12,258 nucleotides of DNA from Acidimicrobiales bacterium. GTDB taxonomy: Bacteria > Actinomycetota > Acidimicrobiia > Acidimicrobiales > Palsa-688. The DNA is taken from NCBI GenBank assembly GCA_030039575.1, contig JASHVH010000155.1, forward strand, positions 1-12,258. Reading direction: 5' to 3'. A program made the position numbers and the translations under genes. Positions 1-5,088 of the stretch are shown here, one piece after another (the first letter of the stretch is position 1; every line of letters starts with the position of its first letter). A model generated the notes under the pieces. The model was not told the origin of the DNA, searched no databases, and worked only from the letters and a program-made list of their open reading frames with translations.

Positions 1-507
1 TACCTCAGGGGGGTGGCCGGCGGCCTGGCCGGGCCTGAAACGAGCCGCCCAATACCCGAGCGCGCGGGCCAGCTCCTGCCGGCGGGCCTCTGTGTCAGCC
101 GCGCTGATGGCCCTGACGGCATGACCCGTCCTTATGGCGCCGTGGAAAAGCGCGGTGGCCAGCGCCGGCATTAGCCTCGGCACCCACGTCTCGACGACGT
201 CGGGCCACCCAGCGTCATCGATCTGTGCCGTGAAGTAGCCCAACCACTCAGGGAGCCTCGTGTAGTCACCGAGGGCTTCACCCCACTCGAAGCTGCTCGC
301 CCGGACCGGTTCCACAGAGGGCCCACCGGCACGGGCAAAGCGGCGCGCCCAGCCGTCGAGCTCTGCCTCGAAACCGAGTACGGCCAGAGCTTCGCAAGCC
401 ATGGCCCCGTGGTTGACAAAGCCGTTGGGGAGCTCGAAGCCGGCGAAAGCGAGCCGGTCGAAGGCTTCGTCGAGGGCGGTCGACGTCTCGGCGCCGGCGT
501 CGTTCAC
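1..507 (-). CDS. Questin oxidase-like (DUF4243) protein, 3' end outside window
   Basis: The 169 visible codons are the N-terminal part of a protein that runs off the left edge. Residues about 31-43 read FVNHGAMACEALA, matching the conserved NHGPMA..AL segment of the questin oxidase family (PF14027). A later stretch, IRTGHAVRAI followed by ELARALGYWAARF, matches the family's helical core. Family members are usually well over 300 residues, so roughly half is missing. The fungal namesake performs Baeyer-Villiger opening of the anthraquinone questin; the bacterial relatives are uncharacterised, so the substrate is unknown. I chose the GTG start at 507: an in-frame TGA lies 8 codons upstream, and a GGAAAGG ribosome binding site ends 10 nt before it. 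A MerR/SoxR-type promoter lies 49-80 bp upstream, suggesting redox or quinone induction. The family assignment is strong; the reaction is not. Confidence 0.82.
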   Translation of the reverse strand, partial: MNDAGAETSTALDEAFDRLAFAGFELPNGFVNHGAMACEALAVLGFEAELDGWARRFARAGGPSVEPVRASSFEWGEALGDYTRLPEWLGYFTAQIDDAGWPDVVETWVPRLMPALATALFHGAIRTGHAVRAISAADTEARRQELARALGYWAARFRPGQAAGHPPEV

Positions 508-548
508 GGGACCCGTGCCTTTCCGGGCTCATTTGTGGCTGAGTTCAT
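504..548 (-). CDS. Possible 14-codon leader ORF overlapping the questin oxidase-like start
   Basis: An ATG at 548 opens a 14-residue frame, MNSATNEPGKARVP. Its TGA overlaps the GTG start of the downstream gene (GTGA, 504-507). The predicted transcription start from the -10 box at 556-561 falls at about 549, so this ATG would be almost exactly at the mRNA 5' end and could be translated leaderlessly. The overlap would allow translational coupling. The frame is short and could be chance; no recognisable peptide family. Confidence 0.27.
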   Translation of the reverse strand: MNSATNEPGKARVP

Positions 549-555
549 GAGGTTC

Positions 556-586
556 AGCCTAAGACCTCAAGTAAAGTTGAGGTCAA
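556..586 (-). promoter_or_regulatory. Minus-strand promoter with 19-bp spacer, MerR-type
   Basis: Read on the minus strand, TTGACC (581-586) is a good -35 box and TAGGCT (556-561) a TANNNT -10 box, separated by 19 bp. A 19-20 bp over-long spacer filled by a palindrome is the hallmark of promoters activated by MerR-family regulators. The predicted start is near 549, upstream of the questin oxidase-like gene. No MerR-family gene is visible in the window. Confidence 0.6.
563..584. promoter_or_regulatory. SoxR/MerR-like operator palindrome
   Basis: An 8-bp perfect inverted repeat (GACCTCAA / TTGAGGTC) flanks a 6-bp centre. The inner 18 bp, 565-582, read CCTCAAGTAAAGTTGAGG and match 16 of 18 positions of the enterobacterial soxS SoxR box as I recall it (CCTCAAGTTAACTTGAGG). 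It lies between the -35 and -10 boxes of the minus-strand promoter, as MerR-family operators do. Other MerR-family regulators use similar sites, so SoxR itself is an inference. Confidence 0.62.
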
Positions 587-590
587 GGGC

Positions 591-619
591 TTGAGACAGT
601 AGCTTGCCGTAGCTACTGC
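591..619 (+). promoter_or_regulatory. Weak possible promoter with inverted repeat, upstream of the iminopeptidase-like gene
   Basis: TTGAGA (591-596) and TACTGC (614-619) are separated by 17 bp, giving a weak -35/-10 pair ahead of the plus-strand gene at 640. A perfect 7-bp inverted repeat, CAGTAGC (597-603) and GCTACTG (612-618), lies almost exactly between and over them, where an operator would sit. The -10 lacks the final T, so the promoter is doubtful; the repeat itself is certain. Confidence 0.28.
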
Positions 620-639
620 TGTGGCGAAGGGAGCAGTGC

Positions 640-1602
640 GTGGTGCCAATAACTGGCTACCTGGATTATGCCGGTCTCGACGATGTGGTCAGCGGGGGCG
701 CCCGGCGGATCTGGGTCGACACCCCGAAGGGCCGTTACCGGGTCTGGACGAAACGGACCGGCCACAACCCCCGTCTCAAGGTGCTGCTGCTACACGGCGG
801 GCCCGGCTCCACCCATGAGTACCTCGAGGCCTGCGACAGCTACCTGCCGGCCGCCGGCGTCGAGTATTACTACTACGACCAGCTTGGGTCAGGGCGCAGC
901 GACCGCCCCGATGAGCCGTCGCTCTGGGAACTCGACCGGTTTGTGGACGAGGTCGAGCAGGTGCGGTGCGCCCTGGGGCTGAGCCCGGACAACCTGGTCC
1001 TGTACGGCCACTCTTGGGGAGGCCTCCTGGCGGTCGAATATGCGCTCGAGTACCAGCGGCATTTAAAGGGGCTCGTGGTGTCCAACATGATGTCGAGCGT
1101 CCCGGCCTACAACGCCTATGCCCGCGACGTACTGATGCCCGAAATCAGCCCCGATGTTTTGGCCGAGATCAAGGAACTGGAAAAAAACGGCGATTTCGAC
1201 AACCCGCGGTACATGGAACTGCTCAGTGAGCACCACTATGTGCAGCACGTGCTGCGAATGGCCCCTGTGGATTGGCCCGACCCTGTCGAGCGTGGGTTTG
1301 CCGGTATAAACCCGGCCATATACGTACCTATGCAAGGCCCGAGCGAGCTCGGCGTCAGCGCGGACGCCAAACTGGTGGACTGGGACCGGACCGGCGACCT
1401 CCCTTCGATCAGTGTGCCGACCCTCGTTATCGGCGCACGCTACGACACCATGGACCCGTCGTACATGGAGATGATGGCCGGCCGCCTGCCCGCCGGCCAG
1501 TACCTTTACTGCCCCAAAGGGAGCCATCTGGCCATGTACGACGACCAGGCCGTCTATTTTGAAGGGCTCGTGAAGTTCCTCCAGGAACTCACGACATCGT
1601 GA
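640..1602 (+). CDS. Proline iminopeptidase-like alpha/beta hydrolase (peptidase S33 type)
   Basis: This 320-residue protein has the full set of proline-iminopeptidase landmarks: the oxyanion-hole HGGPG at 52-56, DQLGSGRSD at 80-88, the nucleophile elbow GHSWGG with Ser125, Asp269 in GARYDTMDPS, and His296 in KGSHLAMYDD. The length is normal for the family (about 300). Such enzymes remove N-terminal proline from small peptides or hydrolyse related amides; no signal peptide is seen, so it is probably cytoplasmic. GTG codons at 640 and 643 both follow AAGGGAG (627-633), at 6 and 9 nt; either is possible. The methyltransferase gene follows 35 nt downstream with its own ribosome binding site, so the two may be co-transcribed. 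The fold and catalytic triad are secure; substrate preference cannot be read from the sequence. Confidence 0.88.
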   Translation: MVPITGYLDYAGLDDVVSGGARRIWVDTPKGRYRVWTKRTGHNPRLKVLLLHGGPGSTHEYLEACDSYLPAAGVEYYYYDQLGSGRSDRPDEPSLWELDRFVDEVEQVRCALGLSPDNLVLYGHSWGGLLAVEYALEYQRHLKGLVVSNMMSSVPAYNAYARDVLMPEISPDVLAEIKELEKNGDFDNPRYMELLSEHHYVQHVLRMAPVDWPDPVERGFAGINPAIYVPMQGPSELGVSADAKLVDWDRTGDLPSISVPTLVIGARYDTMDPSYMEMMAGRLPAGQYLYCPKGSHLAMYDDQAVYFEGLVKFLQELTTS

Positions 1603-1637
1603 CGTCGGCCCTTCTCTGCGTGGAGGCGACCGCGTAG

Positions 1638-2462
1638 GTGAAAACCAGGCCGCCTACACGGGAAGAACTGGCGTCGCGCCTTCAGGATGCAGGGTGTGTG
1701 GCCCCGGAGGACGAGGCCGATGAACTATTAGCGGCATCCCTCGGAGACGAAGCACTGCTCGAGTCGCTCGTGTTGCGCCGGGTCGCCGGTGAGCCATTGG
1801 CGTGGGTTACGGGCTCGGTCGGTTTCCTGGGCTGTCGCGTCCGGGTCACTCCCGGGGTTTACGTGCCTCGCTGGCAGACCGAGGCCCTCGTCCGCCGGGC
1901 CATCGAGTTGCTGCCCGAGGACGGCTTGGCGGCCGACTTGTGCACTGGTTCGGGCGCAGTGGCCATGGCATTGGCCCGAGCCAGGCCAAAGGCTCGCGTC
2001 GTCGCCACCGAGTTAGACCCCGTTGCCTGCCGGTGCGCCGCTGGCAACGGCGTCGAGGTCTTCGCCGGCCACCTGGCTGACCCTTTGCCGGTTGAACTTC
2101 GAGGTCATTTTGACGTCGTGATCGGGGTTGTCCCCTATGTGCCAACCGAGGCGTTCGCTTACCTGCCTCGCGACGTGCGGGAGTTCGAGCCGCTCCTCGC
2201 CCTCGACGGTGGCTTGGGCGGCACGCGTCTGCTTGAGCAAGCCGTTTGGGCCAGTACGACGCTTTTGCACCTTGACGGCGTGCTGTTGCTCGAGGTCGGA
2301 GGGGAACAGGACGAGGCGCTCCGCGAAGTTCTGGAGGGGGCGGGCTACGGAGTGCTTCGGCGCCACCAGGATGACGAAGGTGACCTTCGGGGCATCGAAG
2401 CCAAGTTCGGTCGTCAGTTGCCGGGTACCGTCAGAGATAACGGTACCGGTGGCGCACAATAG
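1638..2462 (+). CDS. PrmC/HemK-related methyltransferase lacking the catalytic Asn
   Basis: The protein (274 residues) has the architecture of protein-(glutamine-N5) methyltransferases: an N-terminal helical domain with GEPLAWVTG (51-59) and VPRWQTEALV (76-85), then a Rossmann-type SAM-binding domain with motif I DLCTGSGA (100-107) and the acidic ELD at 125-127. REFEPLLALDGGLGG (181-195) matches the conserved post-motif-IV segment. It resembles the actinobacterial PrmC-related group (TIGR03704) rather than true PrmC, which modifies release factors beside prfA. The NPPY or NAPY active-site motif reads VVPY (164-167), so the Asn that orients the target amide is Val. Activity on glutamine is therefore doubtful. 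GTG at 1638 is preferred because an in-frame TAG directly precedes it; GGAGG (1622-1626) lies 11 nt upstream. Confidence 0.82.
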   Translation: MKTRPPTREELASRLQDAGCVAPEDEADELLAASLGDEALLESLVLRRVAGEPLAWVTGSVGFLGCRVRVTPGVYVPRWQTEALVRRAIELLPEDGLAADLCTGSGAVAMALARARPKARVVATELDPVACRCAAGNGVEVFAGHLADPLPVELRGHFDVVIGVVPYVPTEAFAYLPRDVREFEPLLALDGGLGGTRLLEQAVWASTTLLHLDGVLLLEVGGEQDEALREVLEGAGYGVLRRHQDDEGDLRGIEAKFGRQLPGTVRDNGTGGAQ

Positions 2463-2490
2463 GCCCGTGACAAAGTCCAACGGTAACGGG

Positions 2491-2517
2491 TCGCTTTGGT
2501 CGCTTTGGCCGCTCTGG
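2491..2517 (+). repeat. Three imperfect 9-bp tandem repeats in an intergenic gap
   Basis: TCGCTTTGG occurs twice in tandem (2491-2499, 2500-2508), followed by the variant CCGCTCTGG (2509-2517). They lie in the 139-bp gap between the methyltransferase and the MBL-fold gene. The frame starting with GTG at 2467 reads them as Ser-Leu-Trp / Ser-Leu-Trp / Pro-Leu-Trp, but that 41-codon frame has no ribosome binding site. The function is unknown; it may be slippage. Confidence 0.5.
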
Positions 2518-2589
2518 TCGGAAGGTTCGTTGTTGCCGGTCGGCTCGAAAAGGCCCGTGCTTTCGATGGGGTACTGCGGCCGGAACCGC

Positions 2590-2595
2590 TAGAGT
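2590..2595 (+). promoter_or_regulatory. -10 box for a leaderless transcript of the MBL-fold gene
   Basis: TAGAGT fits the actinobacterial TANNNT -10 box. Counting 7 positions downstream of its last base puts the transcription start on the A of the ATG at 2602. The gene has no Shine-Dalgarno sequence, which agrees with a leaderless mRNA. No clear -35 box is visible. Confidence 0.5.
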
Positions 2596-2601
2596 CCGAC
2601 C

Positions 2602-3537
2602 ATGAGCGGGTACATCATGCCGGGTGTCCTCGAGATCGACACCCTGCTTGGTGGCTGGGAGCGGGTCACCGCCGGCTACCTCATCGAAGGCCCGGCGCCG
2701 GTCCTCGTCGAAACCGGGAGCCAGAGTTCCGTCCCGGTATTACTCAAGGCCCTGGCCGAACATGGCGTCGCGGCTGAAGACCTGGCCGGGATCGCGGTCA
2801 CGCACATACACCTCGATCACGCCGGCGGGGTGGGCGACGTGACCAAGGTCTTCCCTAAGGCCGACGTATATGTTCACCCCAGGGGCGCCAGGCACCTCGC
2901 CGACCCGAGCCGGCTCATTTCCTCGGCGGCCACCGTCTATGGGGACGCCCTGGACACGCTGTACGGCCGGCTCGAGCCCACGCCGCCCGACCGAGTAAAA
3001 GCCGTGGAAGACGGGGAGGAAATCGAGGTCGGAGGAGGCCGAGTGCTGACTGTCGTACATTCACCGGGGCACGCCAAGCACCACATGGCCCTCCACGACA
3101 GCGACAGCGGGATCCTTTTCGTCGGGGACTCGGTCGGTGTTCAGTTGCCGGGCGCCGGCCCACTGAGGCCGGCAACGCCGCCGGCCGACTTCGACCTGGC
3201 CCAAGCCCTGGACAGCCTCAGGCGCTATTCAGACCGCAGTCCCAGCGCGTTGGCCCTGGCGCACTACGGCTTGTTGCCCGACGAGCCGGGCCCCGCCCTG
3301 GAGAATGCCGCCACCGTGCTGCAGGAATGGGCCGGCGTAGCCACGACTGCGTGGCACTCCGGCCGCGATGTCGAAGTGGCTTTGCGCCAACGCTTCGCCG
3401 GGGAGATAGAAGCTCTCCCCCCCGCCGAACGTCAACGCTTGAAGGCGCTCAACGGCATACACAGCAACGCCGAAGGGCTCAAGATTTGGCTAGCATCCAC
3501 CGCCGGCGCAGCCGGGACGCCCCCGGCCGATGGCTAA
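2602..3537 (+). CDS. MBL-fold metallo-hydrolase
   Basis: A 311-residue protein with all metal ligands of the metallo-beta-lactamase fold: THIHLDHAGG (67-76) gives His68, His70, Asp72 and His73; His157 lies in SPGHAKHH, Asp176 in VGDSVG, and His221 in LAHYG. It should bind two Zn (or Fe/Mn) ions and hydrolyse an ester, lactone or thioester. After the fold comes a roughly 80-residue C-terminal helical region. There is no signal peptide, so it acts in the cytoplasm. The substrate cannot be named: glyoxalase II, lactonase and other hydrolases share these residues, and no rhodanese or RNase-type domain is attached. ATG 2602 is chosen as the first codon of a probable leaderless transcript. Its TAA (3535-3537) overlaps the stop of the convergent DapA-like gene. 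Confidence 0.87.
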   Translation: MSGYIMPGVLEIDTLLGGWERVTAGYLIEGPAPVLVETGSQSSVPVLLKALAEHGVAAEDLAGIAVTHIHLDHAGGVGDVTKVFPKADVYVHPRGARHLADPSRLISSAATVYGDALDTLYGRLEPTPPDRVKAVEDGEEIEVGGGRVLTVVHSPGHAKHHMALHDSDSGILFVGDSVGVQLPGAGPLRPATPPADFDLAQALDSLRRYSDRSPSALALAHYGLLPDEPGPALENAATVLQEWAGVATTAWHSGRDVEVALRQRFAGEIEALPPAERQRLKALNGIHSNAEGLKIWLASTAGAAGTPPADG

Positions 3538-4310
3538 CCGAGGCGCGTCCTCGGCGAACAACCAAAGCGAGCGGCCACTAATTCCTTTATCCCGGCGGGG
3601 AAGCGGCTGGCGATGAACCGATGGGACGGTAGGAGCTCCAGCTGGGCGCCAATGTCGCCTGCGAAGGCGGCCGCGCACAGTTCCGGTTTGGCGTTGGCCA
3701 CCGACAGGATGCCCCCCGTGCAGCCCAACGCGCCGGCGTACGGCAGGAAGGCGGACGAGCCACAATAGACCGAGCCGTCCCATGATGAGACCGTTTCAGC
3801 CAGCCTGGCCGGGTCGGCACTCGAGTCTTTCACCCCCGATATAGGCAGGTCGGCCAGCGCCGCGACCGGGATCCCCGGCGGAGAAACGGCCGGGTTATGG
3901 TAGGCGAACACGGGTATGGAGCCAGCGGCCTCGGCCACCGCTTCGTAGTAACGAAGGGGTTCCGTCGCCCCCGGCGGGGAAAGGACCAGGACAGCATCGG
4001 CCCCACCGTCCCTGGCGGCGGCCGTGAACCTGTGCGCCTGACGGGCCGAGGGCGCGCCAGTGCCGGCGATGACCGGCACACCGCTTCCTTCGGGGACCGA
4101 TTTGCGCACCGCCACCAGCAGCTCCGCCCTTTCTTCAGGGTCGAGAGCGGCCGCCTCGCCGGTAGTGCCCGCCACCACTACTCCCTTAACTCCTAGCTCG
4201 ACGAGCTGGGCGGCCAGGTCAGCCGTAGCCGGTGCGTCCAGTTCGAGGTCCTCGCCGAAGATCGTAACCAGGGCCACGCCGACACCTGTGAACAAAGTCT
4301 GAAATGCCAC
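3534..4310 (-). CDS. DapA-family (dihydrodipicolinate synthase / N-acetylneuraminate lyase type) lyase
   Basis: A class I aldolase-type TIM barrel. GTTGE (48-52) is the pyruvate carboxylate-binding motif, Tyr137 in AYHNP is the proton-relay Tyr, and Lys161 in ISGVKDSSAD is the Schiff-base Lys. Members make or split 2-keto-acid adducts (DapA, NanA, KDG aldolase and others). It is unlikely to be true DapA: the position of E. coli Arg138, five residues after the Tyr, is Val142, and at 258 residues it is about 30 shorter than usual at the C-terminus. No lysine-pathway gene is nearby. The GTG start at 4310 is supported by a -10 box (TAGTCT) placed for a leaderless transcript. It converges on the MBL-fold gene, sharing stop-codon bases. 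The family is secure; the substrate is unknown. Confidence 0.85.
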   Translation of the reverse strand: MAFQTLFTGVGVALVTIFGEDLELDAPATADLAAQLVELGVKGVVVAGTTGEAAALDPEERAELLVAVRKSVPEGSGVPVIAGTGAPSARQAHRFTAAARDGGADAVLVLSPPGATEPLRYYEAVAEAAGSIPVFAYHNPAVSPPGIPVAALADLPISGVKDSSADPARLAETVSSWDGSVYCGSSAFLPYAGALGCTGGILSVANAKPELCAAAFAGDIGAQLELLPSHRFIASRFPAGIKELVAARFGCSPRTRLG

Positions 4311-4316
4311 CGGCTC

Positions 4317-4322
4317 AGACTA
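4317..4322 (-). promoter_or_regulatory. -10 box for a leaderless transcript of the DapA-like gene
   Basis: Read on the minus strand, TAGTCT fits TANNNT. Its last base is 7 positions from the first base of the GTG start (4310), the same geometry as at 2590-2602. No Shine-Dalgarno sequence precedes the GTG. Confidence 0.5.
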
Positions 4323-4327
4323 GCGTC

Positions 4328-4540
4328 ATGCGCCTGCTCGGAGGTCCGGCGGTTATCGAACGAAGCGAAGAGCCCTGTGTTGCCATTAGGACATCGGTCA
4401 CCATGGAGACCATGGGCTCGGTCCTGCTTGGGCTTCACCCAGAGGTGCGGAACTGGTTGCGGGAGCACGACGCCAGCCCGGTCCTCGCCCTGTTTTCCAA
4501 GTGTGAGGGACCAGGCCCGGTTGTCCCCCCGTTCCGATGA
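4328..4540 (+). pseudogene. Truncated GyrI-like / AraC effector-binding-domain protein
   Basis: The 70-residue frame contains VIERSEEPCVAIRTSVTM followed by GLHPEVRNWLREHDASP. This resembles the first beta-alpha unit of GyrI-like small-molecule-binding domains (typically ..ERPAQPVVAIRxxVPM....EVxxWLxxHGxxP). Whole domains are about 150 residues. Here the frame ends shortly after the unit, inside a large inverted repeat, and neither other plus-strand frame shows the missing half, so I read it as a remnant. The frame can also start at ATG 4304. It is divergent from the DapA-like gene, with about 20 bp between starts. A genuine short protein is possible; the family match is by eye and moderate. 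Confidence 0.42.
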
Positions 4541-4561
4541 CGAGGGGACAATCAGACCGGG
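4516..4561. terminator. Long interrupted inverted repeat, possible bidirectional terminator
   Basis: TTGTCCCC (4521-4528) pairs with GGGGACAA (4544-4551) around a 15-nt loop. CCCGG (4516-4520) pairs with CCGGG (4557-4561), leaving a 5-nt bulge on one side: 13 bp in all. It covers the stop of the truncated GyrI-like frame and lies beyond the 3' end of the convergent 59-codon gene, so it is well placed to end transcription from both sides. No T tract follows, as is usual in high-GC actinobacterial hairpins. Confidence 0.42.
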
Positions 4562-4599
4562 ACCAATAGTTGGCGGAATTCTACTGCAGGCAAAGACAT

Positions 4600-4779
4600 C
4601 TATTTTGCCCACAGATAGCGCCAGCGCCAAAAACGAGGGGCCCGGGGCGGCGTTTTGAGCTTGGCCACTTTTACCTCGGGATAAGCTTGGCGCCGGAGGC
4701 GCTCCTTCTCCGCTTGAGTTTCTTTTTCCAATTGGTAGTACCTAATTAGAAGCGCGCCTATTGCAGGCTGGGTAAACAT
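4600..4779 (-). CDS. Small protein of 59 residues, unknown function
   Basis: A near-perfect Shine-Dalgarno sequence, GGAGGT (4784-4789), lies 4 nt before ATG 4779. An upstream in-frame ATG (4791) overlaps that site and is less likely. The protein begins with a short hydrophobic stretch (PAIGALLIRYY), continues as a charged, probably helical segment (QLEKETQAEKERLRRQA), then a Lys/Pro-rich linker and a Trp/Arg-rich end (FWRWRYLWAK). I recognise no family; the helical part loosely recalls the short Glu/Arg-rich proteins common in actinobacteria. Codon use is poorer in G/C at third positions than the neighbours (ATA, TTT, CTA, AAA, TTG occur), suggesting recent acquisition or weak selection. It is probably the second ORF of a minus-strand transcript starting near the LexA box. 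Confidence 0.62.
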   Translation of the reverse strand: MFTQPAIGALLIRYYQLEKETQAEKERLRRQAYPEVKVAKLKTPPRAPRFWRWRYLWAK

Positions 4780-4803
4780 TACGACCTCCATCGGGTGACA
4801 ACC

Positions 4804-4855
4804 GCGCCTGTAGGCGCAGCTGAAGGTGATTTGTGACGGCCCGGTGGTTACCGGG
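4804..4855. repeat. Two hairpins between the small ORFs
   Basis: GCGCCT/AGGCGC (4804-4817) forms a 6-bp stem with a 2-nt spacer. CCCGGT/ACCGGG (4840-4855) forms a 6-bp stem with a 4-nt loop. Both lie in the 87-bp gap between the 23-codon ORF and the 59-codon gene. The first is 14 nt upstream of the latter's ribosome binding site, where it could affect translation or mRNA processing. Confidence 0.42.
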
Positions 4856-4866
4856 AAGCTCGACCT

Positions 4867-4938
4867 CTAGCGGGCTGAGCTATGCACGCCCCGGCAGGCG
4901 CCGGTCACGGGAAGGGGGAACTGGATGCTCATGTTCAC
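4867..4938 (-). CDS. Possible 23-codon small ORF with a strong ribosome binding site
   Basis: GAGGAGGT (4943-4950, minus strand) is complementary to the 16S rRNA 3' end over eight bases and lies 4 nt before GTG 4938 (10 nt before an in-frame ATG at 4932). The frame encodes 23 residues (21 from the ATG) including MSIQFPLPVTGACRG, ending at TAG 4867. No family is recognised. A site of this quality in a gene-poor stretch suggests real translation, but a peptide this short could be chance. A longer in-frame start exists at an ATG about 40 nt upstream, without a ribosome binding site. It lies 87 nt upstream of the 59-codon gene on the same strand. Confidence 0.36.
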   Translation of the reverse strand: MNMSIQFPLPVTGACRGVHSSAR

Positions 4939-5042
4939 TCGTACCTCCTCGTGGCTCGATGGGTGGGCGATCTCCATTAGAGCCGAGGACGTACTCTCGG
5001 CGCCACTGATTTTTTTAGTGCTCGCTCCAACACATCTGTCCA

Positions 5043-5065
5043 GGCCGTCGTCGCTGACGACGGCC
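5043..5065. repeat. Perfect 10-bp stem, 3-nt loop inverted repeat
   Basis: GGCCGTCGTC (5043-5052) and GACGACGGCC (5056-5065) are exact reverse complements around GCT. There is no following T tract on either strand. It lies between divergent units (VOC gene to the right on plus, small ORFs to the left on minus), so a terminator role would be odd. It could be a structured 5' leader element of the minus-strand transcript or a protein-binding site. Confidence 0.6.
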
Positions 5066-5088
5066 GGCCCCGACGCTTGTGCTCCTCT

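Noticed and set aside
1063..1527. A 154-codon open frame antisense to the iminopeptidase-like gene.
   Set aside because: It is the GC-driven shadow of a well-supported gene with an intact catalytic triad; no motif, no ribosome binding site.
3534..4310. Naming the gene dapA.
   Set aside because: The substrate-binding Arg is missing, the protein is short and no lysine-biosynthesis genes are nearby, so only the family name is justified.
4795..4900. A tRNA-like stretch on the minus strand (TAGCTCAG...CTAGAG resembling a D-arm, then a CCCGGT hairpin).
   Set aside because: No matching acceptor stem, no GGTTCGA-type T-arm and no 5-bp anticodon stem with a 7-nt loop could be built around it.
4982..5020. 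Possible plus-strand Rho-independent terminator: GCCGAG/CTCGGC hairpin (4982-5001) followed by a T7 tract (5010-5016).
   Set aside because: The stem is only 6 bp with an 8-nt loop, the T tract starts 8 nt after it, and no plus-strand gene ends nearby.
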